A program made the translations under genes and the position numbers. DNA of 43,944 bases, taken from an uncultured Clostridia bacterium (GTDB lineage: Bacteria > Bacillota > Clostridia > Christensenellales > Borkfalkiaceae). The stretch covers positions 1 through 43,944 of the forward strand of contig CATZIC010000006.1 in assembly GCA_958419945.1 (NCBI GenBank), given 5' to 3'. The stretch's first letter is position 1; each line of letters opens with the position of its first letter. Positions 23,831-31,500 of the stretch are shown piece after piece. The notes under the pieces are model-generated. The model was not told the DNA's origin. It saw only the letters and a program-made list of their open reading frames with translations, and did not search any database.

Positions 23831-23883
23831 CCTCCGATTGTTTCCAATCATTTTTATTTTTTATTTTTTCAGTTTTTAACTGA
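23831..23883 (-). promoter_or_regulatory. Translation-enhancing leader of ntpK (inferred)
   Basis: Between ntpI and ntpK the minus strand shows TCAGTT-AAA-AACTGA, an A/U-rich run, then GATTG-GAAA-CAATC (GNRA-type loop) ending directly at GGAGG. No promoter is evident. The layout resembles enhancer leaders in front of c-subunit genes such as E. coli atpE. Confidence 0.45.
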
Positions 23884-23911
23884 TGTTTTTAAATTGTTTT
23901 TGTAAAAAATT

Positions 23912-25867
23912 TTATTTTTCGGCAAAGTAAACGTTGTCGAATTTTGTGCCGAAGGGTTGGAAAAGTTCCCCTTCGCCTTCGTAGAACCTTCCGTAGAATT
24001 CAATGTATTGAAGCCTTGAATCGTGAATGTATGCGCCCAAAAGCCCCATTGCAAGGTTGAAAACGTGTCCTATTATAAGTATAAGAACGCCGACTATCGA
24101 CATTGCGCCGTGCATCATCGGAAGCGCCATAGACGTTACTATCTGCGCAATCTGTGCGCCGGAGAGCATCAGACCGTAAAGCCTTGCGTAACTTAATATA
24201 TCGGACATGTAGTTTATAAGTCCGTATACCGCAGAGAAGCTTTTTGAAACTTTGCCAAAGCCTTTTGCGTGCCTGCCCGCAGTTACCGCGCCGATTAGTA
24301 CCGAAACGCCCATTATGATTGCAGAAACCATCGTTAATCCGTGAGTTATGCCGGAAAGATCCAACACAAGAAGGATAAGTCCGCCTAAAAATACCGCCCA
24401 GGTAACGCCGTCGAAGATTCCGTCTAAAATCTTGCCGTCGCTAAAGGATGCAGCCGCCTTCATAAGTAAACTTGCCATTATCTGCACGACGCCCATGCCA
24501 AGACTTAAAAGCAGCAGCGTGGGAACGGAAATTCCCGCAACGCTCAGTTTATGGTTTATGGCGTCCGGCATGATGGGTTCTTTTAACAATCCTATTTGCC
24601 GCAAAAGACCGTAACCGAAGAAACTGTCGAACAGCGTGCCGAATATAAGGGTAAAAATACCGCCGATTGCAACGATATTGCAAAGCCTTGCCGCGCCGGT
24701 ATCCCTGCCGATCTTCTTTGCCATAAGATATCCGCCGATCATCATAATGACGCCGTATCCCATATCCGCCATGATAAAGCCCATGAATACGCTGAAGAAT
24801 ATCATCATTATAAAGTTCTGATCGATAGTGCCGTATTTGGGGGGCGAATAAAGGTTTGTAACGAATTCGAACTGACGGGTAACCTTTTTGTTTTTCATAA
24901 GCGTAGGCGCAAATTCGTCTTTCGGAATAACCGCAAACTGCGTGTAAACCTTGGCGCCTATTTTGTTAAGTTCCTCTTCAACCCTTTCGGTTGCCTCTGT
25001 GGGAACGTAAGCTTCCATTAAAAAGGTGCTGTCCGTCGTGGAAAAACCGTTTTTGTTCTTGCCCTTTTCAAGCTCGAAAGAATATCTGTCAAGAAGGATT
25101 TTCATATCCTTCAAACGGTCTTTATATGAAAGAATTTTTTCGTCGAGTACTAAAAGTTCCTTGTCCGTCTTTTTAATGCGGGCGGTGAGTTCTTCCACCT
25201 TTTCTTTTGCGGTGAAATCACCCGTTAAGTTACAACGCGAAAACCCGAAAGTCGTAAGAAGGGCAGAAACTTCGGCTTCGTCTTTTACGTGACAGACCAC
25301 GGTTACAACCGCCGAAGAGGAATCAATACATTCCACCGATACTACGCAAGGGTAATCGCCCTCCGAAAATACTTTCGCCTGTATAGCCTTCATGGTGCCT
25401 AAAAGCACCCTTGTATCTTTGGTGTCCTTAAAAACGGAAAACTTGGATTTTAGTCCGATAAACGGCTTATAGGCGTTCATTTCGTTTACAAGTCCCGCTC
25501 TTTCCGCCCTTAAATCCATTGCCTTATCGCTTATATCGTAAAGGTCTTGTACGATAGGATTTACCGTTTCTTCCAAAGAAAGTGCGGAAATAAAACCGTC
25601 ATACGTTACGCCGTAAATTTCTTCCTTAACGGGTTCAGTCGTTTTATCGTTTTTGGCAATGCGGTTTACGTTATCAAACAAAAAATCGCACGCAAACTTA
25701 AGTCTGTCGAACTTTTCGGCAAACTCCTCGGTGGTATTTGGTTGTTCAGATGCGCTGTCGCTTGATATAATCTGCACGGAACAGGTCTTGTGCAGGGCGG
25801 CAAGGATTTTTTCCTCCTCGCTTTTAACGCCTACAAGCTTCATGCGCGACATTTCAGCAATCGCCAT
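23912..25867 (-). CDS. ntpI: V-type ATPase subunit I (a-subunit, membrane stator and ion channel)
   Basis: The 651-residue protein has a soluble N-terminal half (about 1-340) with a coiled-coil pair, then seven or more membrane spans starting near IMMIFFSVFMGFIMADMGYG. The conserved Arg region that faces the c-ring Glu is visible in SYARLYGLMLSGAQIA, and the motif FMGFIMADMGYG is typical. It overlaps ntpF by 14 bases, with GGAAGG seven bases before its ATG. A dispersed-motif copy encodes NAYKPFIGLKS near residue 130, where the family varies. The 89-base gap after it carries the ntpK leader. Confidence 0.95.
   Translation of the reverse strand: MAIAEMSRMKLVGVKSEEEKILAALHKTCSVQIISSDSASEQPNTTEEFAEKFDRLKFACDFLFDNVNRIAKNDKTTEPVKEEIYGVTYDGFISALSLEETVNPIVQDLYDISDKAMDLRAERAGLVNEMNAYKPFIGLKSKFSVFKDTKDTRVLLGTMKAIQAKVFSEGDYPCVVSVECIDSSSAVVTVVCHVKDEAEVSALLTTFGFSRCNLTGDFTAKEKVEELTARIKKTDKELLVLDEKILSYKDRLKDMKILLDRYSFELEKGKNKNGFSTTDSTFLMEAYVPTEATERVEEELNKIGAKVYTQFAVIPKDEFAPTLMKNKKVTRQFEFVTNLYSPPKYGTIDQNFIMMIFFSVFMGFIMADMGYGVIMMIGGYLMAKKIGRDTGAARLCNIVAIGGIFTLIFGTLFDSFFGYGLLRQIGLLKEPIMPDAINHKLSVAGISVPTLLLLSLGMGVVQIMASLLMKAAASFSDGKILDGIFDGVTWAVFLGGLILLVLDLSGITHGLTMVSAIIMGVSVLIGAVTAGRHAKGFGKVSKSFSAVYGLINYMSDILSYARLYGLMLSGAQIAQIVTSMALPMMHGAMSIVGVLILIIGHVFNLAMGLLGAYIHDSRLQYIEFYGRFYEGEGELFQPFGTKFDNVYFAEK
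25454..25480 (-). repeat. Dispersed 27-bp motif, copy 11 (inside ntpI)
   Basis: Minus strand CTATAAGCCGTTTATCG core with a degenerate AAATGA arm; encodes NAYKPFIG. Confidence 0.6.
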
Positions 25868-26174
25868 TTATAACCTTCCCTACGATTTCATCGGATAATT
25901 TATTGATTTTTTGCGACAAAGAATTATATAGTGCGTCGGAATCGTTTTTGGCAACTTCCAAAACTTCCGCATAAAGTTTTTCAACTTTTACGGCGGTAGT
26001 TTGTTTATATTCCTTTTTAAGTTCCTTAACCGAAGCTTCCGCCTCTTTTAAAATGGAATCGCACTTTTCTTCGGCTTCCTTGTTTTTACGGGTAGCGTAC
26101 TCGTCCGCAGAAAGTCTTATTTCCGCCGCTTTTTTTTCGGCTTTAGTTATTTCTTCCAAAACTTGTTCAATCAT
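25854..26174 (-). CDS. ntpF: V-type ATPase coiled-coil stalk subunit (NtpF/subunit G-H type)
   Basis: The 106-residue protein is almost entirely coiled coil, rich in Ala, Glu and Lys (for example EITKAEKKAAEIRLSADEYA). It occupies the first position of the operon, as ntpF does in E. hirae, and would pair with NtpE in the peripheral stalk. Similarity among these subunits is mostly compositional, so position in the operon is the stronger evidence. Start ATG is 72 bases after the predicted transcription start. Confidence 0.88.
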   Translation of the reverse strand: MIEQVLEEITKAEKKAAEIRLSADEYATRKNKEAEEKCDSILKEAEASVKELKKEYKQTTAVKVEKLYAEVLEVAKNDSDALYNSLSQKINKLSDEIVGKVINGDC

Positions 26175-26226
26175 TGTTTGCCACCTTAGGCGAAATTGGC
26201 CGTTGCTTTAATCGCCGTTACAGTTC

Positions 26227-26247
26227 ATAGGCGCCGATTACGCCTAT
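26227..26247 (-). promoter_or_regulatory. 5'-end hairpin of the V-ATPase transcript
   Basis: Perfect seven-bp stem ATAGGCG / CGCCTAT with a seven-base loop, located at the very start of the predicted mRNA. It could stabilise the long operon message, as 5'-terminal stems do elsewhere. It also resembles a decayed copy of the dispersed motif. Confidence 0.4.
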
Positions 26248-26252
26248 TATCT

Positions 26253-26281
26253 ATAATAACAAAAAAGAATAAACTTTTCAA
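26253..26281 (-). promoter_or_regulatory. Promoter of the V-ATPase operon
   Basis: Minus strand TTGAAA (26276-26281), 17-base spacer, TATTAT (26253-26258). It is the only convincing promoter I see for the ten-gene operon. Confidence 0.7.
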
Positions 26282-26513
26282 GGCTTTTCCGCACCATTTT
26301 TCAATTTAACGGATTTTTTACTATATTATATAACGTCGAAAATTTTGTGATAGGTTTTTATGTTTTGGCGTGAATTTACGCAAAAAAACGCACAACCTTT
26401 TGCCAAGAAGTAATTTATACGACAAAATAACCAAACTTTACCTATTAAAGCCGCATATTTGCCTAAATTTTTGCAGTTATTTACAATATCTCAACAAGTA
26501 TTACATAAAACAG

Positions 26514-26542
26514 TTTACATTTTAACGTTGATATGCTACAAT
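26514..26542 (+). promoter_or_regulatory. Promoter of the CNNM/CorC gene
   Basis: TTTACA (26514-26519), 17-base spacer, TACAAT (26537-26542). The rest of the 26282-26513 interval is A/T-rich with no recognisable element. Confidence 0.8.
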
Positions 26543-26585
26543 AAATGAACTATAAATTCATCAAAGGAGTTATTTTAATCAAGTT

Positions 26586-27944
26586 ATGCAACCTGATCCC
26601 GAACCTGAGCCTGACAGTATGATTTTCGTACAATTATTTGTACTTATTATTCTTGTTCTGCTTTCTTCATTCTTTTCCGCAAGTGAAACCGCGTTTACTT
26701 CCCTAAATCGATCGAGGCTTAAAACCCGTATGCAGGACGATAAGCGCACCCCCTCTCAACAGAAAAGATCGGAAAAAGCACTTAAAATGTCAGACGACTA
26801 TGACAGAATTCTGTTCACACTTTTAATCGGTAACAACATCGTAAACATTTCCGCATCCACTATTGCTACCCTACTTTTCATAAACATTATGAACGGTAAC
26901 GCCGCGGCGCCTACGGTTTCAACCATAGTACTTACCGCCGTGATTTTGGTTTTCGGTGAAGTTGTTCCGAAGACCCTTGCAAAAGAAAGACCGGAAGCTT
27001 ATGCCGAAACTTTTGGCGGACTTGTTCAACTTTTCATTTACGTTCTGTGGCCGGTCTGCATAATCTTCAGAGGCCTTAAAAAGTTGCTTGTTAAAATCTT
27101 CAAGCTTCAAAAAGCCGAAGGGGTTACCGAGGAAGAAATACTTAACATCGTTGAAGAAGCCAGCGAGGACGGCGCGCTTAATAAGAGCGAATCCGAACTT
27201 ATTTCCAACGCCATAGAATTCCACGACTGCGAGGTCGGTGAAATTTTAGTGCCCCGTGTAAACGTTATAGCAATACCTTTAGATATGCCGATGGAAAAGA
27301 TAAAAGGGGTATTTCTAAAGAACGGCTATTCCCGTTTGCCCGTTTATACCGACAGCATCGACCATATCGTCGGTATGGTGCACGAAAAGGACTTTCTAAA
27401 TTCCCTTGACCGTGGCGATAAAAACGTTACTTCCATCATAAAAAAGGTTGCCATCGCGACCGAACATATGAAGATTTCCACCCTTTTAAAGGTTTTCCAG
27501 AAATCCAAGGTACATATGGCGGTTGTTGTCGACGAGTACGGCGGAACTTTGGGTATCGTTACCTTAGAGGACGTTTTGGAAGAACTTGTCGGCGAGATTT
27601 GGGACGAACACGACGAAGTTGTGGAATACTTTGAAAAGATTTCAGACGACACTTACCGTGTAGACGCCAACGCAGACCTGGGAGACTTTTTCGAACTGTT
27701 TTCCATCGAGGCGGAGGACGACGATTTCGATTCTCAGACCGTCGGCGGTTGGGTTGTTGAAAAACTCGGCGATATGCCAAAGCGTAACGCTTCCTTTGAC
27801 CTTGAGCATTTGCACATTGTGGTAACACGTTGCAGTCAACGAAAGGTAAGCGAACTTAAAGTAGTGGTTTTGGACGAGGAGGCTTCCGACAAAGCGGAAA
27901 CTGAAATTCTGGAACAGGAAGAAACCATGCCGGAAAACGCTTAA
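26586..27944 (+). CDS. CNNM/CorC family membrane protein (hemolysin C-like, CBS domains)
   Basis: The 452-residue protein has an N-terminal CNNM (DUF21) domain with about four hydrophobic spans and the motif SSFFSASETAFTSLNRSRLK (about residues 25-44). A pair of CBS domains follows (ILVPRVNVIAIPLD; VDEYGGTLGIVTLEDVLEELVGEI). The C-terminal CorC_HlyC domain contains the motif GGWVVEKLGDMP. The family is implicated in Mg2+/Co2+ homeostasis, probably Na+-coupled Mg2+ extrusion; the hemolysin name is historical. AAAGGAG lies about 17 bases before the ATG, longer than usual, and no better in-frame start was found. It ends at two tandem terminators. Confidence 0.94.
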   Translation: MQPDPEPEPDSMIFVQLFVLIILVLLSSFFSASETAFTSLNRSRLKTRMQDDKRTPSQQKRSEKALKMSDDYDRILFTLLIGNNIVNISASTIATLLFINIMNGNAAAPTVSTIVLTAVILVFGEVVPKTLAKERPEAYAETFGGLVQLFIYVLWPVCIIFRGLKKLLVKIFKLQKAEGVTEEEILNIVEEASEDGALNKSESELISNAIEFHDCEVGEILVPRVNVIAIPLDMPMEKIKGVFLKNGYSRLPVYTDSIDHIVGMVHEKDFLNSLDRGDKNVTSIIKKVAIATEHMKISTLLKVFQKSKVHMAVVVDEYGGTLGIVTLEDVLEELVGEIWDEHDEVVEYFEKISDDTYRVDANADLGDFFELFSIEAEDDDFDSQTVGGWVVEKLGDMPKRNASFDLEHLHIVVTRCSQRKVSELKVVVLDEEASDKAETEILEQEETMPENA

Positions 27945-27960
27945 TTAAATCAATATATTT

Positions 27961-27987
27961 AAAGGCTACCCGAAGGTAGCCTTTTTT
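27961..27987 (+). terminator. Bidirectional terminator between converging genes
   Basis: Perfect 10-bp stem AAAGGCTACC / GGTAGCCTTT with a CGAA loop and seven T on the plus strand. On the minus strand it is followed by AAATAT, so it may weakly end the opposite transcript. Confidence 0.92.
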
Positions 27988-27990
27988 TGC

Positions 27991-28017
27991 GGGCAGGCGG
28001 GTTGTCTGCCCTTTTTT
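27991..28017 (+). terminator. Second tandem terminator
   Basis: GGGCAG / CTGCCC stem with a nine-base loop and six T, four bases after the first terminator. Confidence 0.7.
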
Positions 28018-28027
28018 ATAGTTATTG

Positions 28028-28594
28028 TTAATAGATAAATTCCGTCGTAATCGAAAAATCGTCGCTGCCAAGTTTATAGTTTACGCTGTAAACGTAAACG
28101 GTTTTATCCGAATACCCTACTGTTACGCAGACCTCTTTATAACCTTCTGTATCGGTGGAATTACCGAAAAAGTCCGCTATTCGGTTTTCCTTAACCTTTG
28201 CGGTAAAAATTGTTGCCGTCGCATCTTTTGTTTTTTTGTCCGTAAGATAGCGGGAGCGGAAGTTGAAAAATTCAGCGGAAAAGGTCGGTAAAGCGTAGGT
28301 GTTTTCACTTTCTTCATACACCGCTTCGCCAAAAGGATCGGATGAAAAACTTTGGACATTTTCCATAGCTAAATACCCATCTTCCGTCTTTTTATAGACC
28401 ACGGTCTTTTTGTTTACGACCTCTCCAAAGTAACTTTGCGTAAGGGTTACCTTTATTTCCGTTGCCGTGAAGGAGCTTTTTAAGGAACGCTTCGCCAAAT
28501 TAAAAGGACTAAACATGATTGCGGTTATGACGGTTGCCGTCGCCCCCACAAAAAGCACGGCGGCTAAAATTATTATAAAAATTTTCTTATTCAT
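28028..28594 (-). CDS. Small membrane-anchored extracellular protein of unknown function
   Basis: The product has 188 residues from the ATG at 28594, which has AAGGAGG eight bases upstream; the open frame extends 21 residues further without support. An N-terminal KK and hydrophobic segment (residues 4-29) act as a signal anchor, with no lipobox Cys. The remainder is hydrophilic with alternating Thr/Val/Tyr strands (VTLTQSYFGEVV, TVVYKKTEDGYLA), suggesting a small beta-rich external domain. I recognise no family. The start lies one base after the stop of the giant surface protein, and its ribosome site overlaps the last codons of that gene, so the two are translationally coupled and probably work together. 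Confidence 0.75.
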   Translation of the reverse strand: MNKKIFIIILAAVLFVGATATVITAIMFSPFNLAKRSLKSSFTATEIKVTLTQSYFGEVVNKKTVVYKKTEDGYLAMENVQSFSSDPFGEAVYEESENTYALPTFSAEFFNFRSRYLTDKKTKDATATIFTAKVKENRIADFFGNSTDTEGYKEVCVTVGYSDKTVYVYSVNYKLGSDDFSITTEFIY

Positions 28595-28595
28595 T

Positions 28596-31500
28596 TTACC
28601 CCCTCCTTTTAACCAAATTTTTAAGTATTGCGACGACGAAAAGCGAAAGAGCACCAAGTGCTAAATCTACGGGATTCACATCAAAGCAAACCTTAATGGA
28701 AGTGTCAAAGCTTTGCTTTTCGCTCTCGTAAAATTCATTGTAAACCTTCAAATAATCGTCAATAACCGACTTATAGGCGGATATTTTATCTATTTGATAA
28801 TTTTCGCCTTCCGAAAATTCGGCAACGGTTTCTTTGATTTTTAATAGGTTCGTCATTTTTAAAGATGGGTTAGTTTCAATCTCGTCAAGCAGCTTCGATA
28901 TCTTTTCTATTTCGGGTGAAATATCTTTACACGCCGTAAAAGCTTTAATTACTTCACCTTTATAGTTGTCGTCTGCTACACTGACTTTAACGAGATATTC
29001 TCCTTCCTTATTAGGAAAATCAACGGCTTCAACGCCGTAATAAAACTCGGTTACAAGATTACAATTATAGCCTAAAAGTCGGGCTATGGGTCGGTTTTTA
29101 CCTATTACGGTGAACTTTTCGTATTCCGATTCGACTACTATACTTTCGCTTATATCCGCCTTTTCTACGGTTACTATGTAAGCGTCTGAATCTTCCAAAA
29201 ACTTATAAAGGTTTTCGTCCGCCGAAACCGTAACGGTATATTTGCCTGCGTTTATCACCTTATCGAGAGATACGATATTGCCGTCCTCGTTTGTGACCGT
29301 TACCGTAAAACCGCTAACGTCAAGCCAGTCCAAGCCGCCCACGTTTTTGGAAATATCGAAAATGTTAAGGGGTTGACCGGTATACGTAAAGTCGGTCAAT
29401 ATATCTTTTAGCCAAAGTTGCTTTTTGGTTACGTGAAGTTTTGCCGGCAATGATTTAACAGAATAATTAGGGTTGCACGCAACAATTACTAAATCGTAAT
29501 CCCCTATTGCGGAAGGCTTGCCGAAGAACGCGTTATCCACTTTAACGCCCTCTTTTTCCGCACAAAATTCAAGCTCTAAATTATCCCCTTCAATAAGGTT
29601 GCCGCTTGTAATCGTGTAAGCCACGCTTTGCGTTATTTTGTCAAAATCCTCTGTAAACTCGGCAGAAAGGTCGGAAAGTTCGACGGTTATTTCTCTTTTT
29701 ACCACGGTATAGATTGAATGGTCTCCGAATTCAAAGTCGAACTCCACAGAAAAATTATCGTTTATTTTTCTTGCGTAAATTTTATAATCTCCGACCGAAT
29801 CACCCTCTTCACGTTCTAAAAACACAATATCTTTAAGTGTAAGTCCGTAAGGAATTTTTGTCGAAGTATAGGCAGTCAGTTCTATATTGTCACCGTAAAC
29901 TGCCGTTAGATTCGGCATCGTTACGGTTAAGTTAAGTGGGAGAATTTCCGCCGTAGAGCCTACATAAGTTACGTTATAGTTGCTGTTTCTAAGTTCGGCT
30001 TGCACGGGATATATACCGACGGCGTTTCCTTCCGCCCGATAAAGCCGCACGACGCCATCAAGGTCCTCGCCCGCTTTAAGGCTGCCTTTTGTAACGCTTG
30101 CGGAAAGTTCAAACGGCTCACCGTACACTGCGGTTACTGTATTTGCGGTAACGGTAATATTCCTCTGCAAAATCACGTAGTTTGACGGAATAACGGTTAT
30201 ATTGTAATTATCGTTAATGCGCTCCGCCGTGATTTCGTAACTACCTACCGTCTCGCCCGGCTCTCGCGCAAGCTTTACTATTTTGTTTATACTATCCCAG
30301 CTTGCAAGGCTGCCCGATACTATAGTACAACTAAGCGCCTCGTCGCTGTCCCCGTAAAATTTACTCTTTTCTTCGCAACGAACGGTAATGGTCCGAGGTA
30401 AGGTTTTTATCGTGCCCGTTACGGAATTTACAAGGTAATTCGGGTTAGCGCTTTCTGCGGCTATAGTTTCACCCTCAACCCAAAACTTTATTTCCGATTT
30501 TTCTACGGGCAGGCTAGAGGTAAACTCTATTTCCGGCAAAGGGTCCCCGTAGTAGACAACAATATTTTTAAATGCAAGATTTACGGGACACGGAGTTACC
30601 GTGAAGTTTTGGAAAAACAAGCTTTCGTAAACCTTTACGCACACGACGTAATTACCTGCATTTAAAATTGCCGAAACCGCATTGCCGTCCTTTTCGATGG
30701 AAACTTCGGCCGAAAGTTTTATGCTTGGGTCGGTTTTATCAACTGCGGTTACCGTAAAAGTAAACTCATTGCCGTCGTACACTTTACTATCGCCGCTACA
30801 AAAACCGAAGTCCACCGCGTATTTATTATCGTCTTTTATAATCGTCAACGTTGCTTGATTACTTTCAGCGATAAAATTCTCGTCAAAAATTGCCGTAACG
30901 GAGTATACACCAACCTGTAAACTGTCGGATAAGTTGCCCGATAGGTCGATTATCACGCTTTTTGTGCCGTCCGTTACGGTAAAACCAATGACTGCGCCAA
31001 AGTCGTTTTCATAGTCGAAACGAAGGTTTCTGCTTTCGGACAAAGTTATGGTTTTGTCCTCGATTTTTACCGAAACAGGCTTTTTACGTATTTCGTAATT
31101 TGCGTTGGCAAAAGTTACCAAATAGTAGGGACTTTCGCATTTACCCATAATGGCGTAATTGCCGACCGGTGAGTTTTGCCGTGCGGTTGTAAAAAGTGTA
31201 ATAACGCCGTCTTCTAAAAACTCTCCCGATATGCATCTTCCGGTAAGCGGTTTTATTTGGTCGAGATAGGTCCCGCTTTTTCCGTCTATTGCGTAAGTAA
31301 CTTTTTTAGGCTGCACGTTTGTAAAAACCTTTTCTACGGTGTAAGAAATTCCTTTATATACTCCTCGGTACTCGGCTTTGACGGTTATATCGCCCGACAC
31401 GTAAGCGTAATCGGACAAGGTTACCGTTTGTGCGTTTTTAGAGCCGTCCACGAACACCGCGGTTACCCGTGCGATTTTATCGCCGTAGGTTATAACGCTC

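Noticed and set aside
28595..28657. Upstream extension of the partner-protein reading frame
   Set aside because: It overlaps the surface-protein gene, while the ATG at 28594 has a strong ribosome site and begins a normal signal anchor.
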